Source: CAWKOH01 sp963851245 (GTDB taxonomy: Bacteria > Actinomycetota > Acidimicrobiia > Acidimicrobiales > Palsa-688). From it: DNA of 64,000 nt. Shown here piece after piece: positions 16,720 through 25,530 of the stretch. The stretch spans positions 62,001 to 126,000 of the forward strand of contig CAWKOH010000003.1 in the NCBI GenBank assembly GCA_963851245.1, read 5' to 3'. Positions within the stretch are counted from its first letter, which is position 1, and each line of letters opens with the position of its first letter. The translations under genes and the position numbers were made by a program. The notes beneath the pieces were generated by a model, which worked only from the letters and a program-made list of their open reading frames with translations, was not told where the DNA came from and ran no database searches.

Positions 16720-16796
16720 CACCCGTCCCCGCCGCCGATGCGCCGGGCGACGCTGGCACCCCCACCTAGAGCACCACCAAGGAGTAGACGCAGGTC

Positions 16797-17597
16797 ATGG
16801 CCGATTTCTCAGCCACGGATGTCAAGGCCCTCCGGGACGCCACCGGAGCCGGAATGATGGACGCCAAGCGAGCCCTCGAGGCGACGGATGGCAACTTCGA
16901 AGAGGCCGCCTCGTGGCTGCGCGAGCGTGGGCTGGGCAAGGCCGCGGAGCGGTCCGGCCGCGAGAACACCGAAGGGGCCGTGGCCGTAGCGGTCGCCGGG
17001 AATGCCGCGGCCCTGGTCGAGCTGAAGTCGGAGACCGATTTCGTGGCCAAGTCACCCCAGTTCGTGGACCTGGTCAACGAACTGGCGGCCGGGGTCGCCG
17101 CCGAGGGCGAAGGCGTCGTAGACACCCGCAAGGACGCCATCGACGACTTGAAGCTGACCCTCAAGGAGAACATCCAGATCGGCCGGGTCGTGCGCTTCGT
17201 GGCCGGGCCCGGTCATGTTCTCGACACCTACCTGCATGTGCAGAACGGCCGCGGTGTGAACGGCATTCTCGTTGAGCTTGAGGGCGGAAACGCCGAGCTG
17301 GCCCACGACGTGGCCGTGCACATCGCCTTCGGTAAGCCATCGGTCCTGAGCCGGGACGAGGTGCCGGCGGCCGAGGTGGAGGCGGAGAGGGCTGCGCTCG
17401 AGGCCCAGACCCGCAACGAAGGCAAGCCCGAGGCCGCCCTCGGCAAGATCGTCGACGGCAAACTCAACGGGTGGTACAAGCGGGTGCCCGGTGGTGTGCT
17501 CCTGGAGCAGCCCTACGCCAGGGACGACAAGAAAACCGTGGCCCAGGTTCTCGGCGATGCCCAGATCGCCCGGTTTGCCCAGGTCGTGATCGGGTAG
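16797..17597 (+). CDS. tsf: Elongation factor Ts
   Basis: This 266-residue EF-Tu nucleotide exchange factor has the N-terminal UBA-like helix region VKALRDATGAGMMDAKRALEA, LRERGLGKAAERSGR, and the core SETDFVAKSPQF with the conserved TDFV motif that contacts EF-Tu. The C-terminal subdomain includes KIVDGKLNGWYKRV, LLEQPYARDDKKTV. Start ATG 16797, with AAGGAG 13 nt upstream. It follows rpsB in the universal order. Length is normal for the long-form EF-Ts. Confidence 0.97.
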   Translation: MADFSATDVKALRDATGAGMMDAKRALEATDGNFEEAASWLRERGLGKAAERSGRENTEGAVAVAVAGNAAALVELKSETDFVAKSPQFVDLVNELAAGVAAEGEGVVDTRKDAIDDLKLTLKENIQIGRVVRFVAGPGHVLDTYLHVQNGRGVNGILVELEGGNAELAHDVAVHIAFGKPSVLSRDEVPAAEVEAERAALEAQTRNEGKPEAALGKIVDGKLNGWYKRVPGGVLLEQPYARDDKKTVAQVLGDAQIARFAQVVIG

Positions 17598-17659
17598 CCG
17601 CCACTCCTCGCCCGGCACGGCTATGGGCTCCCGGGGCCGCCGGGCCGGCCACTGGGCAC

Positions 17660-17665
17660 TAGGCT
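17660..17665 (+). promoter_or_regulatory. Candidate leaderless -10 box (TAGGCT) of pyrH
   Basis: TAGGCT ends 10 nt before the pyrH GTG. No ribosome binding site of normal spacing is obvious, which fits a leaderless or nearly leaderless mRNA. Confidence 0.42.
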
Positions 17666-17675
17666 GAGGGATCTC

Positions 17676-18404
17676 GTGTCCCATTTGCCGCCGTGGAAGC
17701 GCGTGGTCCTGAAGCTATCGGGTGAAGCGTTTGCCAGCGACGCCGCTGACGAGACGATCGATGGCGCGATAGTCGAACGGATCGCCAAAGAGATCGCCGA
17801 GGTCCGGTCGGACCTCGGTACGGAGATAGCCGTGGTCGTCGGCGGCGGCAACATCTGGAGAGGTGCAACGGGATCGGCCACAGGCATGGATCGGGCCAGC
17901 GCCGACTACATGGGAATGCTGGCCACCGTCATCAACGCGCTGGCTCTTCAGGACGCCCTGGAACGCCAAGGTCAGCCCACGCGGGTCCAGACCGCCATCG
18001 GGATGTCGCAGATCGCCGAGCCGTACATACGGCTCCGGGCCATCCGCCACCTTGAGAAGGGCCGGGTCGTGGTCTTCGCCGCCGGGACCGGGAATCCCTT
18101 CTTCACCACCGACACGGCCGGAGCCCTTCGGGCGGTCGAGATAGAGGCGGACGTGCTGTTCAAAGGCACCCACGGGAGGGCGGACGGGGTATACGACAGC
18201 GACCCGCGCACCCACCCCGAGGCCTGCCTGCTCCCGGAACTGAGCTTCGACGAGGTGATATCGAAGGAGCTGAGAGCCATGGACCTGACCGCCATCACTC
18301 TGTGCAAGGAAAACGCGCTGCCGATCCGGGTGTTCTCGATCATGGAGCCCGGGAACCTGCGTCGCACACTTCAGGGAGACCAGATCGGTACGCTGATCCA
18401 CTGA
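17676..18404 (+). CDS. pyrH: Uridylate kinase
   Basis: This 242-residue amino-acid-kinase-fold enzyme phosphorylates UMP to UDP. It contains VVLKLSGEAFA near the N terminus, VVVGGGNIWRG, YMGMLATVINALALQDALE, FAAGTGNPFFTTDTAGALRA and GVYDSDPRTHP, all diagnostic for bacterial PyrH. GTG start. Its TGA overlaps the frr ATG (TGATG), so translation of the two is probably coupled. Confidence 0.97.
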   Translation: MSHLPPWKRVVLKLSGEAFASDAADETIDGAIVERIAKEIAEVRSDLGTEIAVVVGGGNIWRGATGSATGMDRASADYMGMLATVINALALQDALERQGQPTRVQTAIGMSQIAEPYIRLRAIRHLEKGRVVVFAAGTGNPFFTTDTAGALRAVEIEADVLFKGTHGRADGVYDSDPRTHPEACLLPELSFDEVISKELRAMDLTAITLCKENALPIRVFSIMEPGNLRRTLQGDQIGTLIH

Positions 18405-18973
18405 TGGAGGAGAGCTACGTAGACGCCGTGCTAGAGGACTCCCGAGCCAAGATGACCAAGGCCCTCGAGCACACCAGGAGCGAGTTCGCGACCATCCGCA
18501 CGGGCCGCGCCGCCCCCGCCCTGGTCGAGAAGCTGCGAGTTGACTACTACGGCTCGGAAGTCCCGTTGCAGCAGTTGGCTGGTATTCAGGTTCCCGAAGC
18601 CAAGTTGATGGTCATAACTCCCTACGACAAGAGTTCGCTCAAGGCCATAGAGAAGGCCATTTTGAACTCTGATCTGAGCATCAATCCGAGCAACGACGGG
18701 ACCGTCATTCGCCTCTCGTTCCCTCCTCTAACCGAGGAGCGGCGCCGGGAGCTGGTCAAAGTGGCCCACCACAAGGCTGAGGAGGGGCGCGTATCTGTTC
18801 GCAACCTGCGCCGGTCTGCCCGCAAGGACCTCGAGTCCCTGGAGAAGGACGGCGACATTTCCAGCGACGAGCTCGACCGAGCCGAAAAGGATCTCGAGCG
18901 TGTCACTCATGAGTTCGTCGCCGACATCGATCGCGTTTTGCAGCACAAAGAGGAGGAGCTTCTCGTCGTCTGA
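18404..18973 (+). CDS. frr: Ribosome recycling factor
   Basis: This 189-residue protein dissociates post-termination ribosomes with EF-G. It contains MTKALEHTRSEFATIRTGRAAPALVEKLRVDYYG, VPLQQLAGIQVPEA, the SDLSINPSNDGTVIRLSFPPLTEERRREL stretch and the long C-terminal helix ending THEFVADIDRVLQHKEEELL. Length is close to the usual 185. The ATG overlaps the pyrH stop; the longer upstream frame is within pyrH and has no homology. Confidence 0.97.
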   Translation: MEESYVDAVLEDSRAKMTKALEHTRSEFATIRTGRAAPALVEKLRVDYYGSEVPLQQLAGIQVPEAKLMVITPYDKSSLKAIEKAILNSDLSINPSNDGTVIRLSFPPLTEERRRELVKVAHHKAEEGRVSVRNLRRSARKDLESLEKDGDISSDELDRAEKDLERVTHEFVADIDRVLQHKEEELLVV

Positions 18974-19015
18974 GCCCACTTTGCCGGCTCGGCGACGAGA
19001 TGGAGGAGGGATGCC

Positions 19016-20713
19016 ATGACCGAGCGCAGTGACATAGGGGGCCGATCACCTGGGCGCCAACCGGCCGAGGGCGTGAGGATAATTCCCGCCGAGGAGGCTC
19101 AGGCCGCCATCGACAAGGGCGAGGCCGCTGGCCGGCGACCTGACGACGAGTTGCGCTACGGCGACGTTCCTCCGGCCCCGCCTGGACCCCGGCCCGCTCA
19201 CCGCTTCCCCCTGCCCGATTCGATCGATCCCGCCGAGGCGGTGCCTCTTCCCCCGCTGGCACCGCAGAGGTCGGCGGTGGGCAGGGAGCCGGGCGGCCAG
19301 GCGGAGTGGGATTTCGGCGATCGGACCGCGGAGATGGATCCGTCGCCCCCCTCCGTCTCGCCATCTGGGGAGCACCCCGTGCCCCCGCCGACTCCCGCCG
19401 AGGTCAGCCCCGACGAGGGGTTCACCGTCACCGGCAGTGGGACCGAACTGCCCCACTGGACCGATCCGCCCACCGGTGAGGTGCCCCGAATCCTGCCGGG
19501 CGATGATCTCGGCGAGGACTCCGGCGAAGATGACCTCGACGCCTGGCGCGCTCTGGGTCGCGGGGGATCCGTTGGCGCGACGCAGAAGAAGACTGGGGCG
19601 ACAGCGACGACATTGAGGGCCTCGGAAGTGACGACAGCCGGGTCGGGGCCTTGGATCAGACTCGGTCGGAGCAATCGGACCTCTACTCCTTCGACGAGGA
19701 TTTCGAGCGGGTCACCTCTCGCAATCCCTCCGGATCCTTCACTGACTTCGACGACGAAGCGCCGGCGGAAGCGCCGATAGAGAAGCCTCCGAAGGCCCGT
19801 CACGCCCGGCCGAGCACCCGGGGTGGAGAAGCCCGTCCGGGCGCGCACCGGCCCGCCGCGGCCGCGTCCGCCCGGCGCAGCACGGTTCGGTCGGAGACTC
19901 CGGACGACATGGGCAGCCGGGTGGCTGTCGGGGTCGGCCTGATCCTGCTCCTGGTGATCGCCTATGCCGTCGGCTCCAAGGCGCTCGTGGCCCTGGTGGC
20001 CCTGGTCGTGGTGGCTACCCTCGCCGAATGCTTCGGCATGCTCCAGCGGTCGGGTTTTCGCCCGGCCACCCTGCTCGGGCTGGTTGCCTCGGTAGGCCTC
20101 GTCCTCGGCGCCTACTGGAAGGGCCTCGAGGCGGTCCCTCTGGCCATCGTCCTGGTCTTCGCCGGGAGCATGATGTGGTACATCCTGCGGATCGTGCAGG
20201 CCAGGCCGCTCGCCAACGTTCGCGGTCACCAACATGGCCTTCGTGTGGGTGGCCGTCCTCGGGAGCTTCGCCAGCCTCATGCTGAGACAGCCCCACGGGA
20301 AAGGTCTCTTCCTCGGGGCGGTGCTGGTCGCGGTCGCCGCCGACATCGTGGCCTTCGTGGTCGGCCGGTGGATAGGAAGCCGCCCCATGGCCCCGAACGT
20401 GAGCCCTAACAAGACGGTCGAGGGCTTTGTCGGCGGCTTGATCGGGGCCATCGTGGTGGGGGCCCTGGTGGGCAAGTTCCTGACTCCATGGGGGGGCATG
20501 AAGCACGGCCTCCTCCTCGGGGTCGTGGTCGGGTTGATAGGCCCTATGGGCGATCTGTTCGAGTCCATGGTCAAACGTGACCTCGGGATCAAGGACACGG
20601 GTAGCGTGCTCCCTGGCCACGGCGGACTGATGGACCGATTCGACTCGTTGCTACTCGCCCTCCCGGCCGCCTACTACGTCGCCAGCATCTTCAGCCTGAT
20701 CCCGCATCCCTAG
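19016..20713 (+). CDS. cdsA: Phosphatidate cytidylyltransferase CdsA with long acidic N-terminal region; two frameshifts
   Basis: CdsA makes CDP-diacylglycerol from phosphatidic acid and CTP in the membrane. The C-terminal 250 residues have about eight TM segments and the signature SPNKTVEGFVGGLIGA...KDTGSVLPGHGGLMDRFDSLL. The first 300 residues are soluble, acidic, Pro-rich and probably disordered. Two indels break the frame. At the G-run 19562-19566 one G seems missing; restoring it joins DDLDAWRALG to RGGIRWRDAEEDWGD. At 20219/20220 one T is extra; removing it joins QARPLANV to AVTNMAFVW. The corrected product is 565 residues. ATG 19016 follows GGAGGGATGCC. dxr follows after 7 bp. Confidence 0.88.
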
Positions 20714-20720
20714 CACGGCG

Positions 20721-21918
20721 TTGAAGACAGTCAGCCTCGTCGGATCGACGGGCTCGATAGGGACTCAGGCGATCGAAGTCATAACGGCCGAGGCGGACGC
20801 CTACCGGGTGGTCGCACTCGGGGCCGCCCGCTCGGCCGGCCTTTTGGCTTCTCAGGCTTTGCTTCTTCGTCCCGAACGGGTGGCTCTGGCGGATCCGGAG
20901 AAGGCATCCGAATTGGCGGCGCGGCTCCCGTCCGGCATCGAGCTGCTGGTCGGGCCCGAGGCGCTGGCCGAGATCTCTACGTCAGCGGACGTGGTGGTGA
21001 ACGGCGTCGTCGGCTTCGCCGGCCTGCCCGTAACCCTGGCTGCTCTGCAGGCCGGTCGTCGCCTGGCGCTGGCCAACAAGGAATCTCTCATCGCCGGCGG
21101 ACCGGTGGTGCAGGCGGCCCGGGCCACGGCGGGGGCCGAGATCATCCCCGTGGATTCCGAGCATTGCGCCATACACCAGTGCTTGCGAAGCATGCTGGGA
21201 GAAAAGGAAATGGCCGCAACTGCCTCGGCCTCCTGGGGTGCCGCTCAGGCGGATCGTGCTGACCGCCAGTGGGGGACCGTTTCGAGGGCGGCCCGCTCAA
21301 TCCCTCGCCGAAGTCACCATCGACGACGCCCTGGCCCACCCCACCTGGAAGATGGGGCCCAAGATCACGATCGACTCGTCCACCCTCATGAACAAGGGAC
21401 TCGAGGTGATCGAGGCCCACGAACTGTTCGGCGTGGACTACGACGCTATAGACGTTGTCGTCCACCCCCAGTCGATCGTTCACTCAATGATCGAAACCGT
21501 CGACGGCGCCACTCTGGCCCAGCTGTCGCGGCCCGATATGCGTCTCCCCATCGGGTACGCCCTGGCCTATCCCGAACGGTCGGGAGTGCCATTCGGGGAG
21601 ATCGACTGGTCGAAAACACCTCCACTTGAATTCGAGGCCCCCGACTGGGGCGCCTTCCCTTGTCTCGGCCTGGCCTACCGGGCCGGCCGCCAGGGCGGGG
21701 CCGCGCCGGCGTGGCTCAACGGTGCCAACGAGGTAGCGGTGGCCTCCTTCCTCGAAGGCCGCATACGGTGGGTGGACATCCCGGGCGTGATAAGCGCCGC
21801 CCTCGACGAGTTTTCGGCGCCCGTCCCCAGTACCGTGGAGGACGTGCTCGAGTCCGATCGCGCTGGACGGGAACTGGCCAACATGGCTGTCGACCGGCTC
21901 TCTCGCGCTTCGCGGTGA
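20721..21918 (+). CDS. dxr: 1-deoxy-D-xylulose 5-phosphate reductoisomerase, with one-base frameshift
   Basis: Dxr makes 2-C-methyl-D-erythritol 4-phosphate, the first committed step of the MEP isoprenoid route. The N-terminal NADPH domain has VSLVGSTGSIGTQAIEVI and ALANKESLIAGG, and VDSEHCAIHQCL precedes the break. At 21208-21210 an extra A shifts the frame; deleting it restores GEKEWPQLPRPPGVPLRRIVLTASGGPFRG, then HPTWKMGPKITIDSSTLMNKGLEVIEAH and the C-terminal helical domain. Corrected length 398 residues. TTG start at 20721. The TGA overlaps the rseP GTG (GTGA). ispG, another MEP-pathway gene, lies beyond rseP. Confidence 0.9.
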
Positions 21919-23300
21919 CTCAGGTCGATCCGGCCGGCCCTCCCGGTACGGCGGAACGCCAGACGTGGCGCGAGGCCCTCGAGGCTGATCCGCTGAACCT
22001 GGCCGGCCACCGTCAATGGGACGACGAGCCCCCCCGCCCCGAGGGCCAGTCCGCCCGGTCCGAGCTCATCCGGATGGCGGTCGCGGTGATCGCGGTCGTG
22101 GCCCTCGGTTATGCGGCCGGGTACGGAGAGACGGTCCTGCTGGTGCTGGCCCTGATCGCTTGCATCGTCGCCCACGAGTTCGGCCATTTCGTGGCGGCCA
22201 AGAGGGCTGGGGTCAAGGTGACGGAGTTCTTCGTCGGGTTCGGGCCCCGCATCTGGTCGCTGCGGCGGGGCGAGACGGAGTACGGGGTCAAGGCCCTCCC
22301 GCTCGGGGGTTACTGCCGCATCATCGGGATGAACAATCTCGAGGAGGTCGACCCGGCGGATGAGGCTGGGACCTACAGGCAGGCCCCGCTGTGGCGCCGG
22401 CTGTCGATCGATCTGGCCGGGTCGGCGATGCACTTCCTCATCGCCCTGCTGGTGCTCTTCGCCATGTTCTTCTGGACCGGGGACAAGGGGTACTACCTTT
22501 CGTCCGTCCCCGCCTCCAACCCCATCGTCGAGATCGACGGACTCGTGGGCGGAGCCAGTCCGGCCCAGGACGCCGGCTTCCACATCGGTGACCGCATAGT
22601 CGCCGTGGACGGGCAGCATTTCGCCTCGTGGACGGCGCTGGGGGCCTACATCCGGGCCCACGCTGGGAACACGCTGGACGTCACGGTGAACCGCGGTGGC
22701 CACCTCCTGGAGTTGCGCCCCACCCCGGTCAACCTGGCCGATGTGAAAGTAGCCGGACCGAACGCCCCGACCGCGGGCGGCCCGAACGCCAAGCCCTACG
22801 GCTTCATTGGCATCGGGATCAGCCCCGTCATCCACTCCGGACTGGGTGCGTCGATCAGCCACGCCGGTGGCGCCTTCGTGCAATCAACCGCCAACACCTT
22901 CGACGCACTGGGACGTCTGGTCAGCCTGAAGGGGGCCAGCTCCTACGTGCACATGCTCACCAACCAGAAGGCGGCGGACAACGTCAACAACTCCGTGAGG
23001 TTCGAATCGCCGGTCGGCGTGGTGAGGATGCTCCACCAGGCCGGCCAGAGCGGGCTGCCGACAGTGCTTTGGCTGATAGCCCTGATCAATATCTTCGTGG
23101 GCATCTTCAACCTGTTGCCGATCTTCCCGCTGGACGGCGGGCGGGTCGTGGTGGCGCTCTACGAGGGGGCGCGCAGCAGGCATCGCCCATACCGGGTTGA
23201 CATAGCCAAGCTGCTGCCCATCTTCTACGCCGGCTTGGTGCTGATCCTCTTCATCGGCCTGAGCTCGCTCTTCCTGGACTTGCGCGACCTGGTCGCCTGA
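21915..23300 (+). CDS. rseP: RseP/Rip1-family site-2 zinc metalloprotease
   Basis: This intramembrane protease of 461 residues has HEFGHF in the first catalytic TM segment (about residue 85), FFVGFGPRIWS with the conserved FGP, one PDZ domain (about 205-290, DAGFHIGDRIVAVDGQ) and the second active-site segment NLLPIFPLDGGR. Such proteases cut anti-sigma factors and other membrane proteins; M. tuberculosis Rip1 also lies between dxr and ispG. An N-terminal hydrophilic stretch of 50 residues precedes the first TM. GTG 21915 is chosen for its overlap with the dxr stop; the longer open frame runs antiparallel in sense inside dxr. Confidence 0.93.
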   Translation: MTQVDPAGPPGTAERQTWREALEADPLNLAGHRQWDDEPPRPEGQSARSELIRMAVAVIAVVALGYAAGYGETVLLVLALIACIVAHEFGHFVAAKRAGVKVTEFFVGFGPRIWSLRRGETEYGVKALPLGGYCRIIGMNNLEEVDPADEAGTYRQAPLWRRLSIDLAGSAMHFLIALLVLFAMFFWTGDKGYYLSSVPASNPIVEIDGLVGGASPAQDAGFHIGDRIVAVDGQHFASWTALGAYIRAHAGNTLDVTVNRGGHLLELRPTPVNLADVKVAGPNAPTAGGPNAKPYGFIGIGISPVIHSGLGASISHAGGAFVQSTANTFDALGRLVSLKGASSYVHMLTNQKAADNVNNSVRFESPVGVVRMLHQAGQSGLPTVLWLIALINIFVGIFNLLPIFPLDGGRVVVALYEGARSRHRPYRVDIAKLLPIFYAGLVLILFIGLSSLFLDLRDLVA

Positions 23301-23307
23301 TCACCGG

Positions 23308-23313
23308 TAGTCT
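23308..23313 (+). promoter_or_regulatory. Candidate leaderless -10 box (TAGTCT) of ispG
   Basis: TAGTCT ends 8 nt before the ispG ATG, with no ribosome binding site between them. Confidence 0.45.
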
Positions 23314-23321
23314 CGAAAGCC

Positions 23322-24548
23322 ATGGCTGAGTCCCGTTTTCCGCGGCGGCGGACCCGTCAAGTCATGGTTGGACCCGTCCCTGTAGGCGGCGGTGCCCCCG
23401 TCACAGTGCAGTCCATGACCATCACCAAGACGGCAGATGTAGAAGGGACCCTCGCCCAGATATACGACCTGAAGGGAGCCGGCGCCGACATCGTGCGCTG
23501 CACCTGCAACGAGCGGGAGGCAGCCGAAGGGCTGGCTCGAATAGTTCCCCGCAGCCCGGTGCCGATAGTGGCGGACATCCACTTCCACGTAGAGATGGCG
23601 CTGGCGGCCCTCGAGGCAGGGGTGGACTGCCTAAGGCTGAACCCAGGCAACCTGCGCAAGGCGGACGAGATCAAGCTGGTGGCGCGCGAATGCAAGGACC
23701 GCCAGGTTCCCGTTCGCATCGGGGTCAACGCCGGATCGCTCGATCCCCGGCTCTACAAGAAGTACGGAGGTGCCACGCCGGAGGCTCTGGTGGAGTCGGC
23801 TCAGATCGAGCTCGGTCTCTTCGCCGAAGAGGGCTTTGACGATGTGAAGATCTCCGTCAAGGCGTCCAGCGTTCCGCTGATGATCGAGGCCTACCGGATG
23901 CTTTCGGAGGTCACGGATCACCCGCTGCACCTAGGTGTCACCGAAGCCGGTCCGCCGCCCGCCGGGACGATCAAGGCCACCGCCGGGATTGCCACCCTCC
24001 TGTCGGAAGGGATCGGCGACACCATCCGCTACTCGTTGACAGCTGACCCGGTCGATGAGGCCAAAGCCGGCCGGGTGCTACTCGAATCGCTCGGGCTGCG
24101 GGAGCGCACCAACGTGGACCTGATCGCTTGCCCCGCCTGCGGCCGCGCCGAGATCGACGTGTACAAGGTCGCTCAGGAAGCGCAGTCGGCGCTGGAAGGC
24201 AAGGAGATCCCCCTCCAGGTCGCAGTGATGGGATGCGTGGTTAACGGGCCGGGCGAAGCCCGGTCAGCCGACCTCGGCATTGCCGCCGGCCGGCATAGGG
24301 GCCACCTGTTCATCCAGGGCCAGATCGTCCGCGTCGTACCCGAGGACGAGATGGTGGCCGCACTCGTCGACGAGGCCGAGAAGTTGGTGAAGGAGGGCGT
24401 GGCGGCTCGGTTGGCGGCTGCGGACTCGTCCGCGGCCGCCGAGGCCGAAGCCGACCGTCGCGCCCTGATCGACGCTAAGGGTTCCGACGCGAATCAGAGT
24501 GAAGCACGGGTCGAGCTCATCGACCGCCGCCTTCGCGACTACAAGTAG
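23322..24548 (+). CDS. ispG: 4-hydroxy-3-methylbut-2-en-1-yl diphosphate synthase IspG
   Basis: This 408-residue 4Fe-4S enzyme converts MEcPP to HMBPP in the MEP pathway. The N-terminal TIM-barrel part contains VTVQSMTITKTADVEGTL, VADIHFHVEMAL, LRLNPGNLRK and RIGVNAGSLDPRLYKKYGG. The C-terminal part carries the cluster cysteines in LIACPACGRAEIDVY and MGCVVNGPGEARSADLG. A 50-residue Ala/Glu-rich C-terminal extension follows the conserved end. It completes the dxr-rseP-ispG cluster. Confidence 0.96.
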   Translation: MAESRFPRRRTRQVMVGPVPVGGGAPVTVQSMTITKTADVEGTLAQIYDLKGAGADIVRCTCNEREAAEGLARIVPRSPVPIVADIHFHVEMALAALEAGVDCLRLNPGNLRKADEIKLVARECKDRQVPVRIGVNAGSLDPRLYKKYGGATPEALVESAQIELGLFAEEGFDDVKISVKASSVPLMIEAYRMLSEVTDHPLHLGVTEAGPPPAGTIKATAGIATLLSEGIGDTIRYSLTADPVDEAKAGRVLLESLGLRERTNVDLIACPACGRAEIDVYKVAQEAQSALEGKEIPLQVAVMGCVVNGPGEARSADLGIAAGRHRGHLFIQGQIVRVVPEDEMVAALVDEAEKLVKEGVAARLAAADSSAAAEAEADRRALIDAKGSDANQSEARVELIDRRLRDYK

Positions 24549-24583
24549 TAGCGGTAGCCCGGCGGCAAAGGCGCTGCGGGCGT

Positions 24584-24589
24584 TAGCGT
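24584..24589 (+). promoter_or_regulatory. Candidate leaderless -10 box (TAGCGT)
   Basis: TAGCGT ends 6 nt before the ATG of the PAP2-family gene, within the 47-bp gap after ispG. Confidence 0.38.
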
Positions 24590-24595
24590 CATCGC

Positions 24596-25447
24596 ATGGA
24601 GTGGGTCCCGTGGCAGGACGCGGCTGTGGGCGCGGCGACTGCGGCTGCCGCCACCCCGGTCCTGAGGGACCGGGTGACGCCGGCCTTGCGGGCGGTGGCG
24701 GCCTGGACCCGGGAGCTGGCGCTGGTGATCGCCCTGTACGCCCTATGGCAGCTGGCGGGGGACCTGTCGCTGGCCCGGCCCGACCGAGCCGTAGCGCACG
24801 GGCGCGACGTCGCCTCATGGGAGCGATGGGCGCACTTTCCCAGCGAGGTCAGCGCTCAACGGATGGTGCTCGGCGACCATGAGCTGGTACGCCTGCTCAA
24901 CTACTACTACGCCGTCCTTCACGTCGCCGCCCTGGGAATCTGTCTGCTGTGGCTGTTTGTCCGCCACCGGGACCGTTATCCCGCCGTCCGCAACGTCCTG
25001 GTTCTCGTAACCGGAGCCAGTTTGCTCGTCCAGCTGGTGCCCGTCGCTCCGCCTCGCCTGGTTCCTGGGCTGGGTCTGGTGGATACCGGGCACCTCATTG
25101 GTCCCAGCGTCTATTCCTCCACGGTGGCGCCTGGGCTCGACCAGCTGTCTGCCATGCCGTCGCTTCACGTCGGCTGGGCGCTCGTGGTAGCCGGCGCCGC
25201 CATCTACGTCTGGCGCTCCCCTTGGCGGTGGCTCGCTTTGTTGTACCCGGCTTTCACCGGCTGGGTGGTGGTGGTCACTGGCAATCACTACTGGGCCGAC
25301 GGTCTCGTCGAGCTGCTCATATGCGGACTGGCGGTGGCGGCGGTCCGGGCCTGGTTGCGTATGGCGGACCGGCGGCAAGCGAAGCGGGGGACGAGCCAGG
25401 ACGAGGGTTCTCCCGATCGCACTCCGGCCCTGACCTCCTCCGGATGA
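24596..25447 (+). CDS. PAP2/Aur1-like membrane phosphatase family protein
   Basis: This 283-residue integral membrane protein has about six TM segments. The three phosphatase-superfamily motifs are recognisable: VPVAPPRLVPG (motif 1 region), AMPSLHVGWAL (motif 2, catalytic His) and GNHYWADGLVE (motif 3). The pattern resembles the Aur1/Ipt1-like inositolphosphotransferase branch of PAP2, which transfers phospho-headgroups or dephosphorylates lipid phosphates. The substrate is unknown. The C-terminal 35 residues are hydrophilic. It lies between ispG and the Eis-like gene without obvious operon link. Confidence 0.87.
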   Translation: MEWVPWQDAAVGAATAAAATPVLRDRVTPALRAVAAWTRELALVIALYALWQLAGDLSLARPDRAVAHGRDVASWERWAHFPSEVSAQRMVLGDHELVRLLNYYYAVLHVAALGICLLWLFVRHRDRYPAVRNVLVLVTGASLLVQLVPVAPPRLVPGLGLVDTGHLIGPSVYSSTVAPGLDQLSAMPSLHVGWALVVAGAAIYVWRSPWRWLALLYPAFTGWVVVVTGNHYWADGLVELLICGLAVAAVRAWLRMADRRQAKRGTSQDEGSPDRTPALTSSG

Positions 25448-25530
25448 CCTGATCTCCTCCGGGTGAGAGGGGCCACCCTCCGGGTGAAATCCGGGTGCAG
25501 GCGGAGGCGGGCCGGACCAGACTTGGTGCC

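Noticed and set aside
21675..22883. 402-codon - strand open frame across dxr/rseP
   Set aside because: It covers two clear genes on the opposite strand and has no domain pattern.
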